A stretch of DNA of 61,088 nt from Pseudomonadales bacterium (GCA_022361455.1 JAKSAW010000084.1:1-61088); one strand, 5' to 3'. Counted from the stretch's first letter, positions 29,976-38,959 are shown. Notes: a model not told the origin generated them from the sequence alone. Made by a program: numbers and translations.

Positions 29976-31386
29976 TCTCATCCAGTTTCTCAGTTTGATC
30001 TAATTGAAACAAACCATTTTCTACAACCGCCCGAATCTCTTTTGAAGGAATTATAGAATCAACGCAGCCTTCATCAATAAGGTCTTGCATGTCGGGCGTT
30101 TGCTTTGCACGATTTTGCTCCCACTCTTCTAGTAGCCGATTCGAACCCGAAAGTAATTGGGTAATAATATCGGGATGCATAATACCTGTTTCGGTATCTT
30201 CCAAAACATAGGAAGAACTGCCGCCAAATATTTTTGGAATAGCTAAAACACAAGCACCACCAAAACAACGACCATGTCCAATACCCATTTTCGGGTAAGG
30301 ATAACTATAGATTAATCTAGCTACATCAATAATTTTCTCTAGAATACGATAGTTATTCGCTTGTACACGAGGATCAGCTCCAGGCGTATCCAGGATTGAC
30401 AGAATGGGAAGCTCTAAAGATTGGAAGAAAATGAGGGCTTGTTCATAGAGCTCTAGAGTACGTTCTCCAATCATATTGTCAGTATTACCAGGTGGGTTGA
30501 TTAAAACACCCAATTTTTTATTACCAATACGGGCGACAAACACCATTAGCTTATCATCAAAGGTTCGAAATAATCGGAGATAACCATCAGAGAATTGGGA
30601 CAAGAGTTTATATGCTTCGCGCTGACTGTTTAATGACGCTATTCCCATCTGTAAACCTAGCGATTGATTGTCTTGGAAAGTCTCTTTTCCAATCAAATTC
30701 AAGCTTCCAGTCTCAAAGGTAATCAGTTGGCCAATCTTGATGAATGCGTCTTGGTGAGTCAATGTTACTTCGCTTACCAATCCAGTTCTCTTGTTTTGAT
30801 TATCTATGCAAGTTAGCTCATCAAAATTAATTTTCTTTCCAAAGAAAAGAGAAAAAACCTCAGGCCCTGTAAGATTCAACTTAGCCTGTTCACGAATTGC
30901 AAATCTGTAATGCCCCAATCCAAATAGAATCGCACCTAAGCCGAAACAATTACCGATTGAGATAGTGTATAGTTTTGCGATTCTTTTATATTCTTCAAAT
31001 GCTGGAATCAGCCGAAATGCTTTATCGAAGAGCGTTCTCCCTTGGGAAATTTTGACACCCATTGAGTTCACTCCGACAATCAAAGGTAAGCCTTGCTGCT
31101 TCACATGACTCATAAAAGATAAGATACGGTCAACATTCTGTTTACCAAAACTCCCACCACTTACCCTGAAGTCGTTCCAGATAATAGCAATTGGAACGCC
31201 ATTAAGCTTAGCTGTAAACAGCCAAACACCATCTTGATTTTTGCGCTGTAAGGGCTTAGTGGTTTTCGGTGAATATAAGCTAATGTCATTATCCAAACAT
31301 TCAGAAAAGCCCTTTAAGTAAGCAACTCTTTGTAGTTCACAATCGTACCATTTATACCTGTGTTGATTACCGATTGCGATATCCAT
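29896..31386 (-). CDS. Acyl-CoA carboxylase carboxyltransferase-like protein
   Basis: 496 residues with both halves of a biotin-dependent carboxyltransferase in one chain, like PCC/MCC beta subunits. The N-half oxyanion-hole region is FRVSGGSFGKQNVDRILSFM; in the C-half PILSILDTPGADP and GHGRCFGGACVLAIPKIFGG are typical. It would act on an acyl-CoA, perhaps to make a malonyl-type extender unit, but no biotin carboxylase or biotin carrier gene is nearby; decarboxylation is an alternative. The start follows AGGG at eight bases, four bases after the acyltransferase gene. The C-terminus overlaps the opposite KAS III gene. Confidence 0.82.
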   Translation of the reverse strand: MDIAIGNQHRYKWYDCELQRVAYLKGFSECLDNDISLYSPKTTKPLQRKNQDGVWLFTAKLNGVPIAIIWNDFRVSGGSFGKQNVDRILSFMSHVKQQGLPLIVGVNSMGVKISQGRTLFDKAFRLIPAFEEYKRIAKLYTISIGNCFGLGAILFGLGHYRFAIREQAKLNLTGPEVFSLFFGKKINFDELTCIDNQNKRTGLVSEVTLTHQDAFIKIGQLITFETGSLNLIGKETFQDNQSLGLQMGIASLNSQREAYKLLSQFSDGYLRLFRTFDDKLMVFVARIGNKKLGVLINPPGNTDNMIGERTLELYEQALIFFQSLELPILSILDTPGADPRVQANNYRILEKIIDVARLIYSYPYPKMGIGHGRCFGGACVLAIPKIFGGSSSYVLEDTETGIMHPDIITQLLSGSNRLLEEWEQNRAKQTPDMQDLIDEGCVDSIIPSKEIRAVVENGLFQLDQTEKLDETTNVVHKYQPKIFHPQLHEKQGSHSS

Positions 31387-31390
31387 AGAG

Positions 31391-32206
31391 CTACCCTATT
31401 TTTTGTTGAGTGGAATTAGCTTTCCAATGACCCGATACTACCGTGTGATTAGGTATGACAGAACCAGAATCAATGCGTGACCTTGAGTGAATAATACAAT
31501 GTTTGCCGATACTGACATCGTCCCCAATGATGGTATTGACATGTATTTGAGTATTCACACCAATTTGAGTATTCACACCAATTTTGCAATAGCCATAGAT
31601 CCTCACACCAACATCAATCGCGGTGTTGTTGTCTATATAGGTGCCTGCAATAAGTAAACACCCATATCCTATCATTACGTCATTACCAATTTGAATATTT
31701 GCGATACGTAACCGATTCCTTCTCGTCTGTATAGAAGGCGCAAAAAAACAGTTTTCACCTATCATGGAATTTTGCCCAATTGAAATGTTACGTAAGTCAC
31801 TTAAATGAGTATTTGAAGTTACCCAAGAACTATTCGCAATATCGCACCTTAGAGATTTTAGAATTATGTTTCGAAAATGATCATTCAGAAAAAGAGATGA
31901 TTGAAACCATTTAAGGACTAAAGTTGATGGCGCATTGTTAATGGCCCAAAGTATCGCCCCTTTATCGGCGAACATTTCAAAGCGCCCCTCTGGCGTAGCT
32001 GGCACCAATTGATAGAAGCAGCGTACAGTGCCGAGCAAAAGTAAAATACCCATTACAAGTGAAACGGGTAGTAGCATCATAAATAGGTAGACGTTAAAGC
32101 AATCGATAGCTACCAAACCGTAATGTAGTACCAATGAAGGGGTTATTAAGCAAACAATAAAAATATAGACACAAAAAAACCATAGCACGGTAAAGATAGC
32201 ACTCAT
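31391..32206 (-). CDS. Membrane-anchored hexapeptide-repeat acyltransferase
   Basis: 271 residues. Two hydrophobic segments occupy about residues 5-28 and 40-62, followed by a linker and then left-handed beta-helix hexapeptide repeats from about 135 to 255 ([IV]GxNxx, IGDDVSIG, IGKHCIIH). Such domains transfer acetyl or acyl groups from CoA or ACP; here the domain would be tethered to the inner-membrane surface. Two adjacent coils are encoded by a perfect 18-bp tandem repeat. The ATG overlaps the SDR stop as ATGA, so the genes are translationally coupled. Confidence 0.82.
   Translation of the reverse strand: MSAIFTVLWFFCVYIFIVCLITPSLVLHYGLVAIDCFNVYLFMMLLPVSLVMGILLLLGTVRCFYQLVPATPEGRFEMFADKGAILWAINNAPSTLVLKWFQSSLFLNDHFRNIILKSLRCDIANSSWVTSNTHLSDLRNISIGQNSMIGENCFFAPSIQTRRNRLRIANIQIGNDVMIGYGCLLIAGTYIDNNTAIDVGVRIYGYCKIGVNTQIGVNTQIHVNTIIGDDVSIGKHCIIHSRSRIDSGSVIPNHTVVSGHWKANSTQQKIG
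31545..31580. repeat. Perfect 2 x 18-bp tandem repeat in the acyltransferase gene
   Basis: ATTTGAGTATTCACACCA at 31545-31562 is repeated exactly at 31563-31580, and a further partial copy begins at 31581. Each unit encodes one hexapeptide coil (I-G-V-N-T-Q in coding sense), so gain or loss of a unit would add or remove one beta-helix coil without shifting the frame. Confidence 0.9.
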
Positions 32207-32943
32207 GCAATATCCACCTCGCTTGACTCTTGCAACACTTCCATCGGCTCTTTCATGTAGGAAAAAAGCCTTCTCGCTACTTGATCCTCACCTAAGAGTG
32301 AAATTTCATTGGCGCTATCAGCTAAACGTTTTCGCAACCGAGAGGTACGTGGGTTATCAACCAACCCAATATTGAAGAGCCGACAGCCTATATCTTTATT
32401 ACCGTATTCGCTATTCAGAGTGTTTTTTAAACCCACCAATGCACTTTTTGATATGTTATAGCTTACTTGACCTGGAACTCCATAACGATAGGCCTGCGAG
32501 CCTATAAGGAAAATGCGGCCCATGCCAATCGTACGCATTTGAGAGAGACATTCTTGTACCAGTAGAAAGGAATTAGCCACATTAACTTGAAAGGTTTCCA
32601 TTAGCTGCTCATAGAGGGTGTTTTGCATTTTTTTTGGACCATCTTTATGAACAGGGTTAACACCAACATTACACACAAGAGTTATTGGAGATGCCTGGCG
32701 CTCGATCAAAATTTCAGCAGCTCGATAGACACTTTCTCTTTTGTCCTGATCCATAACGATAGTGTTAATCTGAGTAGCTCCAAGGCAAGACAACTCACTC
32801 GCTGCTGATAAGAGCTTCTCTTTCTGCCTTCCAGATATCGTTAAACTCACTGCACCGCCTTGAACAAATTCTTTAGCAAGTGCAAATCCTATCCCGCTGC
32901 TGGCCCCAGATATAAACACGGGATGAGTAAGAATATCGCTCAT
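32203..32943 (-). CDS. Short-chain dehydrogenase/reductase, FabG-like
   Basis: 246 residues of classical SDR. The cofactor motif GASSGIG is at 13-19 and the catalytic residues are Ser149 and the Tyr162-x3-Lys166 pair (SYNISK). The usual NNAG is CNVG at 91-94, a minor deviation. An NADPH-dependent reduction of a beta-ketoacyl thioester formed by the adjacent KAS III is the natural guess. The gene starts one base after the KAS III stop and overlaps the acyltransferase gene by four bases. Confidence 0.88.
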   Translation of the reverse strand: MSDILTHPVFISGASSGIGFALAKEFVQGGAVSLTISGRQKEKLLSAASELSCLGATQINTIVMDQDKRESVYRAAEILIERQASPITLVCNVGVNPVHKDGPKKMQNTLYEQLMETFQVNVANSFLLVQECLSQMRTIGMGRIFLIGSQAYRYGVPGQVSYNISKSALVGLKNTLNSEYGNKDIGCRLFNIGLVDNPRTSRLRKRLADSANEISLLGEDQVARRLFSYMKEPMEVLQESSEVDIA

Positions 32944-32944
32944 T

Positions 32945-33937
32945 CTAAGATTCCCATTTCATTAAAACAGCGCCACTGGTAAAGCCTGCGCCAATGGTTG
33001 CAAGGAGTACTCGATCTCCTCGCTTTATGCGACCAGCATCCAAGGCTGAATGTAAAGTGATTGGGATACTAGCTGCCACCGTGTTCCCGCAGCTTGGATA
33101 GCTTGTCTCAACCTTTTCTTGAGAAATTCCCATGCGTCCAGCAATAGCCTTTAAAAGCATTAAGTTTGGCTGATGAAATATAAATTGATCAATATCGCTA
33201 AGAGTTAAACCATTTTTCTCGAGTATTTTTCGACATACTTGAGGCATCGCTTTTATCGCGTTTTTCATCACTCTATTACCACTAGGCATACTCAATGTAC
33301 CCAGTTCCTCGTAGTTCGAGTGTGCATATCCTACACTAGGTACCATAACAGCATCATATCCACTTCCATCCGAATAAGTGAACGAAGACACGATACGGTT
33401 ATCGCAGCTACTACCCTTACCTAAGATAACGGCACCAGCACCGTCGCCGTATAACCCTACGGTATTAACATCCGTTGAAGACAATGTTCTAGACCTCGCA
33501 TCAGCACCAATCACTAAGATATAATCATCACCTGTGTGTAAATAGCGAAGCGCTTGATCGACAGCAAAAACAAAGCCACTGCATGCCGCGCTAATATCGT
33601 GACATGGAAATCCACTACCATTTAGTTTGTGCTGTACGACACATGCAGTTGATGGAGTTAAAAAGTCAGGGGTCGAAGTTGCAAGGATCATTCGGCTCAG
33701 ATTGTCCACGCTGAGATTTGCGTCAGATAATGCAATTTGAGCAGCCCTTGTAGCGATATCAGATAAGGATTGATCTCTGGCTAGAAAATATCGACTTTGT
33801 ATACCCGTTTTATTTTCCATATCGGTTGGTGTAATGTTGAGATCAAATTGTGAGACTAAGTCTTCATTACTAAGAAAACGATCTCCGAAGCTTATTCCCA
33901 GGCCTAAAATGCCAATGGGTTCTTCACATTGAAACAT
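32945..33937 (-). CDS. KAS III (FabH-like 3-oxoacyl-ACP synthase)
   Basis: 330 residues with a complete KAS III triad: Cys119 (ISAACSGFVFA), His255 (FIFHQPN) and Asn285 (SCGNTVAASIP), and the C-terminal GAGFTSGAVLMKW. It is closer to canonical FabH than the other KAS III of this locus. It would start or extend an acyl chain with malonyl-ACP or malonyl-CoA. It is first in the run KAS III-SDR-acyltransferase-carboxyltransferase and faces the GH3 gene across a 55-base divergent gap that must hold both promoters. Confidence 0.92.
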   Translation of the reverse strand: MFQCEEPIGILGLGISFGDRFLSNEDLVSQFDLNITPTDMENKTGIQSRYFLARDQSLSDIATRAAQIALSDANLSVDNLSRMILATSTPDFLTPSTACVVQHKLNGSGFPCHDISAACSGFVFAVDQALRYLHTGDDYILVIGADARSRTLSSTDVNTVGLYGDGAGAVILGKGSSCDNRIVSSFTYSDGSGYDAVMVPSVGYAHSNYEELGTLSMPSGNRVMKNAIKAMPQVCRKILEKNGLTLSDIDQFIFHQPNLMLLKAIAGRMGISQEKVETSYPSCGNTVAASIPITLHSALDAGRIKRGDRVLLATIGAGFTSGAVLMKWES

Positions 33938-33992
33938 ACCGATTTCACTACCTGATCAATTAATTTCTTTATATTACAAAGGATTAAAGCTG

Positions 33993-35711
33993 ATGTTTTT
34001 ATTGGATTTACTAGCCCAGTTAACCAAACGTAGAAATTATCTACGTTTATATCGTGCGCAAAATAAACCAGAAGAAATACAGCGACAAATTTTAGCAAGG
34101 ATTCTACAGCAAAATTCGAAAACTCGAATAGGGCGAGAATATCATTTTTCTAAAATTAAGAATTACGAAAGTTTCAAAAAGTATCTCCCCATCCAGAATG
34201 CGGACCAATATAAAGAAAGATTACAGAAAGTTTACGGCGGCGAATCTAAAGAATTAATGGCTCAAGCACCCCATTTCTTTGCTATGACTGCCGGATCCAC
34301 AGGTGATTATAAATATATACCTATCAACAAACGGTTTAAGAAAGATCTCGAAAGGTCAGTCTATGCATTCTACTATCTTATAGAAAAAGAATGCCCAGAG
34401 TTTTCGGACCAGCCTATACAGTTTTTGGTTGGGTCAGCTGAAGGCGGAAAATCACCGAAAGGTATTAGCCAAGGCTTCGTAAGCGGCTTTAATTATCGCA
34501 ATCTACCCGGCTTTATACGTCGAAAGTTTATAATTCCGTATTGGGTGTTTACCCTAGAGGATGCCCAAGACAGATATTACGCAATGGCTAGATACCTCGC
34601 TGATTGTCCTGAGCTAGTAGCTATAGGGGCATTCTCCCCAATTAACATAAGTAACGTTGCAGCCATAGCTATTGAACGAATCGACTCTTTTATAAAAGAC
34701 CTGGAATCAGGGACACTAACACTATCAAAAAGCTATGCCCAAACTCCTAGTAAGGTAGAACTAAAGGTAAACAACGCTTTGGCCAATACATTAGCTGAAT
34801 TAAAAGGCGATGACAGTGTTTTGGCGCCGGCTAAATTTCAAGCTTTCACAAAGCTAGTCTTTCCATCATTAAAATACTTCGCTACCTGGATGGGAGGGAA
34901 TATGAAATTTTCCCTTACTCATCTTGATGAGTATTTTGGCAAGAAGGAGATTTTTGAGATGCCATTCTCTGCGAGTGAAGGCATTTTTGGAGTACCTTTT
35001 CGCTTAAACTACATAGGAGGAATTGCGGCAGTTACGAGCCACTTTCTTGAATTTATACCTGAAGACGAATTCAATAACGAAAACCCAAGGACCTTGGGAG
35101 CCTGGCAGGTAGAAGTTGGTAGATACTATTATCTAGTGATAACAACCTCCGGTGGTCTCTATCGCTATAACATGGAAGATTTGGTTCTAGTTAAAGATAC
35201 TTGGGGTCAGATACCAGTCCTCGAATTTATATCCAAGAAGAAGCGTCAAATTTCGATTTCCAACGAAAGAATTAATGAAAACGACGTTACCAACGCAGTC
35301 GTAGAAGCACTTGAACAACAAAGTGCAACCGTTAACGAATTTGTACTCGTCCCGACTCATGCGATGCATTACAAACTTCTCGTTGACGATTTTCACGGCA
35401 ATTTGACGCAATTCGTTAATAATGTTGAAGCAAATTTATGCAAGACTGCTATGGGTTACGATTTCGAACGAGAAGATTTACTACTGAAACCTTTATCTTG
35501 TATTGAAGTAAAAACAGGAAGTCTGAGAGACTATGTCAGGGGCATCCAGTTCCGAAGTGATTTACCCAGCGCACAATTTAAGCCTGTGCACCTAGCCAAT
35601 GACTTTGACTTGCATCTGACTTTTGAGGCAATTCAAGAAATTCAAGCGGTAGAAACTCGCAAACAAAATTCCGCTACTCCACAAATCAATATTTCGGAAG
35701 AGATGATCTAG
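33993..35711 (+). CDS. GH3-family acyl-adenylating enzyme
   Basis: 572 residues resembling the plant GH3 auxin-responsive family and its bacterial relatives. The nucleotide-binding loop is FFAMTAGSTGDYKYIP (about 95-110), followed by MPFSASEGIFGVPF, a YRYNMEDLV segment (about 385-400) and the ISNERINEN hinge. The family activates a carboxylic acid as an acyl-adenylate and transfers it to an amine (amino acid) or other nucleophile. In this locus it may attach or release the acyl chain made by the opposite-strand genes. An AAAGGA site precedes the ATG. Confidence 0.85.
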   Translation: MFLLDLLAQLTKRRNYLRLYRAQNKPEEIQRQILARILQQNSKTRIGREYHFSKIKNYESFKKYLPIQNADQYKERLQKVYGGESKELMAQAPHFFAMTAGSTGDYKYIPINKRFKKDLERSVYAFYYLIEKECPEFSDQPIQFLVGSAEGGKSPKGISQGFVSGFNYRNLPGFIRRKFIIPYWVFTLEDAQDRYYAMARYLADCPELVAIGAFSPINISNVAAIAIERIDSFIKDLESGTLTLSKSYAQTPSKVELKVNNALANTLAELKGDDSVLAPAKFQAFTKLVFPSLKYFATWMGGNMKFSLTHLDEYFGKKEIFEMPFSASEGIFGVPFRLNYIGGIAAVTSHFLEFIPEDEFNNENPRTLGAWQVEVGRYYYLVITTSGGLYRYNMEDLVLVKDTWGQIPVLEFISKKKRQISISNERINENDVTNAVVEALEQQSATVNEFVLVPTHAMHYKLLVDDFHGNLTQFVNNVEANLCKTAMGYDFEREDLLLKPLSCIEVKTGSLRDYVRGIQFRSDLPSAQFKPVHLANDFDLHLTFEAIQEIQAVETRKQNSATPQINISEEMI

Positions 35712-35725
35712 CATTGGACAGAGTC

Positions 35726-36115
35726 ATGAGCAAGTGGAAACGAAGCGCTCAATTCAGGCTCATATCAATGACTCTACTGGCGTTTTCAATGTGGGGGGGG
35801 TGGACGGCCTATATTAACCATAACCATGGCCTTACAACTAGCCTGATTTCAGGTTCCGCTCAAGGAATACAAAGTGCAATAAGTACATTTTTCGGTACAG
35901 TTTTTATCGAATGGCTATACAAAAGGTTTGGTCATTTAAAAGCTGGGGCTTTTATTGTTGGTACGATAACCTCAGCCAACTCCTTATTAATCATGTTGCT
36001 CCTTCATTATATAGTTGGTACCCCTGAAATTTTACTCACCATCGCGCCCGTGATTACTATGGCCACTTTGTATTGTTATTCCTACGCATTCAGCCTATCT
36101 CAACCTGACACTTAA
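35726..36115 (+). CDS. Small integral membrane protein of unknown function
   Basis: About 129 residues with three or four hydrophobic segments (about 10-27, 40-60, 70-90 and 95-120), a short charged loop YKRFGHLKAG, and a basic start. It follows the GH3 gene at once on the same strand, so the two are probably cotranscribed. A TTG at 35714 is an alternative start, adding four residues. No family recognised; a role in membrane placement or transport of the locus product is possible. Confidence 0.65.
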   Translation: MSKWKRSAQFRLISMTLLAFSMWGGWTAYINHNHGLTTSLISGSAQGIQSAISTFFGTVFIEWLYKRFGHLKAGAFIVGTITSANSLLIMLLLHYIVGTPEILLTIAPVITMATLYCYSYAFSLSQPDT

Positions 36116-36131
36116 AACCTCTTTGGCTATT

Positions 36132-37328
36132 TCAGCTCAGATTCCTAGCTTTTTCGAGTAGCACTAGATTAAACGCCTCTATCACCTGCGGATCAAATTG
36201 AGTTCCATTATTTTTATTAATCTCTGCCACTGCACGAGTTAGAGATTTTTTAAAACCTCGGTCCATTCGGTTATGGGTAAGCGAATAGAATGCGTCAGCG
36301 ACTGCTATGATTTTCGCACCCATATGTATATCACTACCACTGGCACCATTTGGATATCCGTGACCATTAAAGTGCTCATGATGCTGATGGACCATTTCGG
36401 CGGCCTCTAACCATTCTTTCATTTGCTGCATTAGCCCATAAATTTGAATGGGGTGCTGCTGCAATAGCATTATTTCTACAGCATCATACTTGCCTTCTTT
36501 AAACAAAACGGCATCAGGCATCAAAGCCATCCCTACATCATGCATATAAACAGCAGCTGTGAGTTGCTTTTCGTCAATATGATTTGCAAGGGCTTTGTTT
36601 ATTAGCAAGCAATTTTCTAGAATAGATTGTGTTCTTCCTTCCCAAAGCTCAGAACGATTATCTAAAGCATCTGCAAACTCCTTTAACGATTCCAGACCGG
36701 GATCATTAACCAAGTTAGCTTGTGGCGGGATGTCTGTACTTTGGTGGGATTGATGGAATTCTTCTACCCCACCTACAGGATGTGATTCGGTTGGTACAGT
36801 ATCATAATTAGACAACACCAGATCAGGATGCACTCGCAATGCAAACTCAGAAATAACGCCTCTTATCAACTTTTCATAATCATCGCCAGAGTAATTCAAG
36901 AGTTCTTTAATATGTAGTCTAATACTGTCTAGCAATGCTACATCCAAAGTTCGACGATACTCTAAATCTTCGAACGATGCTTTAGCCTCATCCACCAACA
37001 GCAACATTAATTCTGTAACCCAAGGAGAGGATCCAAATCGACCGTTGCAGACCTCAACAAAAAAGTCTTCTAATATCTGTGCGTAAAATCGGAGCGGCTC
37101 AATAAAAGTTTTCTGACAAATTAAATTGATCGCATTTATAGATTCCAAGGCTTGGTTCTTTAGATTGGCATCGCTAAAGAAAAGCTGATCATTCATCAGA
37201 TAACGTTCAATATGCCCAATTTCATTGCATATATCTTCTAAGAGATTTTCTAGAAATTCATCATCAAAATCGTCAATGATGTTACGTATATCGCTCATTA
37301 TATTGCGCATCTCAAAGGGGGAATACAT
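36132..37328 (-). CDS. HD-GYP domain protein with Hpt-like N-terminal helical domain
   Basis: 398 residues. The C-terminal HD-GYP domain has His263-Asp264 (MHDVGMALMP), HHE at 316-318 and NGHGYP at 321-326, so metal-dependent cyclic-di-GMP hydrolysis is plausible. HD is followed by VGM instead of the usual IGK. The first ~125 residues are helical and resemble an Hpt domain, but the expected phospho-His region reads INAINLICQ without His, so phosphotransfer is doubtful. A Ser/His/Pro-rich linker separates the halves. The start could also be ATG 37310 or 37298; none has a clear ribosome site. Confidence 0.8.
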   Translation of the reverse strand: MYSPFEMRNIMSDIRNIIDDFDDEFLENLLEDICNEIGHIERYLMNDQLFFSDANLKNQALESINAINLICQKTFIEPLRFYAQILEDFFVEVCNGRFGSSPWVTELMLLLVDEAKASFEDLEYRRTLDVALLDSIRLHIKELLNYSGDDYEKLIRGVISEFALRVHPDLVLSNYDTVPTESHPVGGVEEFHQSHQSTDIPPQANLVNDPGLESLKEFADALDNRSELWEGRTQSILENCLLINKALANHIDEKQLTAAVYMHDVGMALMPDAVLFKEGKYDAVEIMLLQQHPIQIYGLMQQMKEWLEAAEMVHQHHEHFNGHGYPNGASGSDIHMGAKIIAVADAFYSLTHNRMDRGFKKSLTRAVAEINKNNGTQFDPQVIEAFNLVLLEKARNLS

Positions 37329-37659
37329 CTATAAAGATAAATTATAGATTGAAAGGCAAAAAGCGGGAAAGCTATTGAGGGTGGATGTCTTAAATAAAAC
37401 TTGAGTTGTACTCTTTTCCGGAGCCAAATTATAGATATCCAAACTGACAGCTATAAACAAAAGCAACTTATAACCAAATCAATAAGAAAATAAGGCTTTG
37501 ATACCAACCAGTATCAAACACTCACTACCATTTATTTTTAATATCCTTTCTACCTTATTTAGAGGATATAACTACCTGCATTTAAGTGGCATCATAACAA
37601 CTAGCGAAAACCAATCTAATTAGAAGAACTAACTTCCATCGGGAGCGGGGAAACAAATC
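37329..37659. other. AT-rich intergenic region between divergent HD-GYP and VOC genes
   Basis: About 330 bases with no coding character. It must contain the promoters of both flanking genes. Its most notable element is the 22-bp inverted repeat listed separately. I see no RNA gene or terminator. Confidence 0.45.
37497..37518. promoter_or_regulatory. Inverted repeat, candidate operator
   Basis: TTTGATAC (37497-37504) and GTATCAAA (37511-37518) are perfect 8-bp arms around six bases (CAACCA). Size and symmetry fit a dimeric repressor site, for example of the TetR family. It lies about 140 bases before the VOC gene and 170 before the HD-GYP gene. Confidence 0.45.
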
Positions 37660-38217
37660 ATGGCGGCGACAAATCTAACTAAACAATTTGGCCCGATTCG
37701 GCAACTAGGTTATGTAGTAGAAAACATTGAAGCTTCAGTAGAAGCTTGGATGGACCATCAGGGGGTCGGCCCTTGGATGATCATAAAAAACGTTCCTTTA
37801 GCCTGCACTTATAAAGGCGAGAAAACTCAGCCAATGATCGATATTGCTTTAGCCTATCAAGGCGATATGCAGATCGAGCTAATCCAACAAACCAATGATC
37901 AGCCTTCCCCATACTTATATTATTTCGAAAACAATTTGCTTGGCCTGCACCATACCGCTTATCTTTGCGATGATGTCGATTCTGCGGTGAGCACAGCAGA
38001 ATCACATGGGCATAACGTAATTTGCGATATTCGAATGCCAGATGGTGGCCGTTATGTGTATACCCAAGTGGAAGCATTGGGTGAGCACATCTATATCGAA
38101 TTCCTATCTGCCACCGACCGCATGAAGGGCATGTTTTCAGAAGGTATCAAAGCAGCCAACTCATGGAATGGTGACAAAAATGTCACAGTGATTGATATGG
38201 CTGCTTTGGATCGTTAG
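37660..38217 (+). CDS. VOC-superfamily (glyoxalase-like) protein
   Basis: 185 residues with a vicinal-oxygen-chelate fold: RQLGYVVENIEASVEAWMDHQGVGPW at the start is the beta-alpha unit of the first module, and GLHHTAYLCDD with a later E-H-I-Y-I-E-F supplies probable metal ligands of the second. Relatives include methylmalonyl-CoA epimerase and ring-cleavage or isomerase enzymes; the reaction here is unknown. A GGGAGCGGGG stretch precedes the ATG. It converges with the lipoprotein hydrolase, leaving four bases between stops. Confidence 0.8.
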   Translation: MAATNLTKQFGPIRQLGYVVENIEASVEAWMDHQGVGPWMIIKNVPLACTYKGEKTQPMIDIALAYQGDMQIELIQQTNDQPSPYLYYFENNLLGLHHTAYLCDDVDSAVSTAESHGHNVICDIRMPDGGRYVYTQVEALGEHIYIEFLSATDRMKGMFSEGIKAANSWNGDKNVTVIDMAALDR

Positions 38218-38221
38218 TTAT

Positions 38222-38959
38222 TTACTCAAAGTCATTAAAGAAGCTGATTAGTTGCTCCATTATTTGCGACTGTTGCAAGGCTCGACTAATCAGCGCAGTA
38301 CCATCGCCATCTTGCTCGCCATACCAACCAAACTGCGCATGGTTGCCGCCTTCGATTTCAAACAAAGTGGCGCCAACTGGTAACAGGTGGGTAGTACTAA
38401 TAACATCGTTAGGTTTGGTTAAGTTATCTTCCGAGCCATACAAAGATAAAGCGGAAAAATTAGTGGTACTTAGATCGTTAGCGTTCGATGGATAGGCTGC
38501 AAATAATATCAGTCCAGTGAGCGCAGAATCATCTTGGTTTTCATCGAGATATTGGGCCGCCATTACGCCCCCTAAAGAATGCCCGCCTACAACCCAATTC
38601 TGAACATCAGGTAAAGAGCTGCGAATGTCATCAGCGCGATTGGGAGTGATCACCGCGAGATTTAAAGGAAATTTTGCAATGACGGTTGTAATCCCCTGCT
38701 CCGCAAGATCTAGAGCCGTTGGAGCATAGGAACCAGCAAGGACATTTGCGCCTGGGTAGAAAATAAAACCTAACGTCGATGGATCCTGCGGTAGAAAAGC
38801 GATACCGATACTTGTCTCCTCAACAGAAACTGTTTCCGAACCTTTAAGCGCTGTGATCGCTTCATCCGTTGGCTGATAGGTTTTACAGCCTTGCAAACAT
38901 AGCAATCCAATCCCCAAAATAAACCCTATCAACTTTCTACTAACCCCATTAATCCCCAT
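38222..38959 (-). CDS. Alpha/beta-hydrolase lipoprotein
   Basis: 245 residues. The signal peptide ends in the lipobox LQGC (Cys25), so the enzyme is anchored in the cell envelope. The hydrolase domain shows Ser128 in GGHSLGG, an acid in GSEDNLT and a His in GGNHAQFG, a complete triad of the AB_hydrolase_5 type. It lies 86 bases downstream of the SRPBCC gene on the same strand and may be the last gene of the sulfotransferase operon. A GGAAGGG site precedes the ATG. Confidence 0.82.
   Translation of the reverse strand: MGINGVSRKLIGFILGIGLLCLQGCKTYQPTDEAITALKGSETVSVEETSIGIAFLPQDPSTLGFIFYPGANVLAGSYAPTALDLAEQGITTVIAKFPLNLAVITPNRADDIRSSLPDVQNWVVGGHSLGGVMAAQYLDENQDDSALTGLILFAAYPSNANDLSTTNFSALSLYGSEDNLTKPNDVISTTHLLPVGATLFEIEGGNHAQFGWYGEQDGDGTALISRALQQSQIMEQLISFFNDFE

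Noticed and set aside
28956..33937. The two KAS III proteins as a PqsBC-like heterodimer
   Set aside because: Both have complete catalytic triads and lie on opposite strands; PqsB-type partners usually lack part of the triad. Sequence alone does not support a heterodimer.
28956..36115. A polyketide synthase or NRPS cluster
   Set aside because: No acyl carrier, adenylation-thiolation module or phosphopantetheine motif is present; only stand-alone enzymes are seen.
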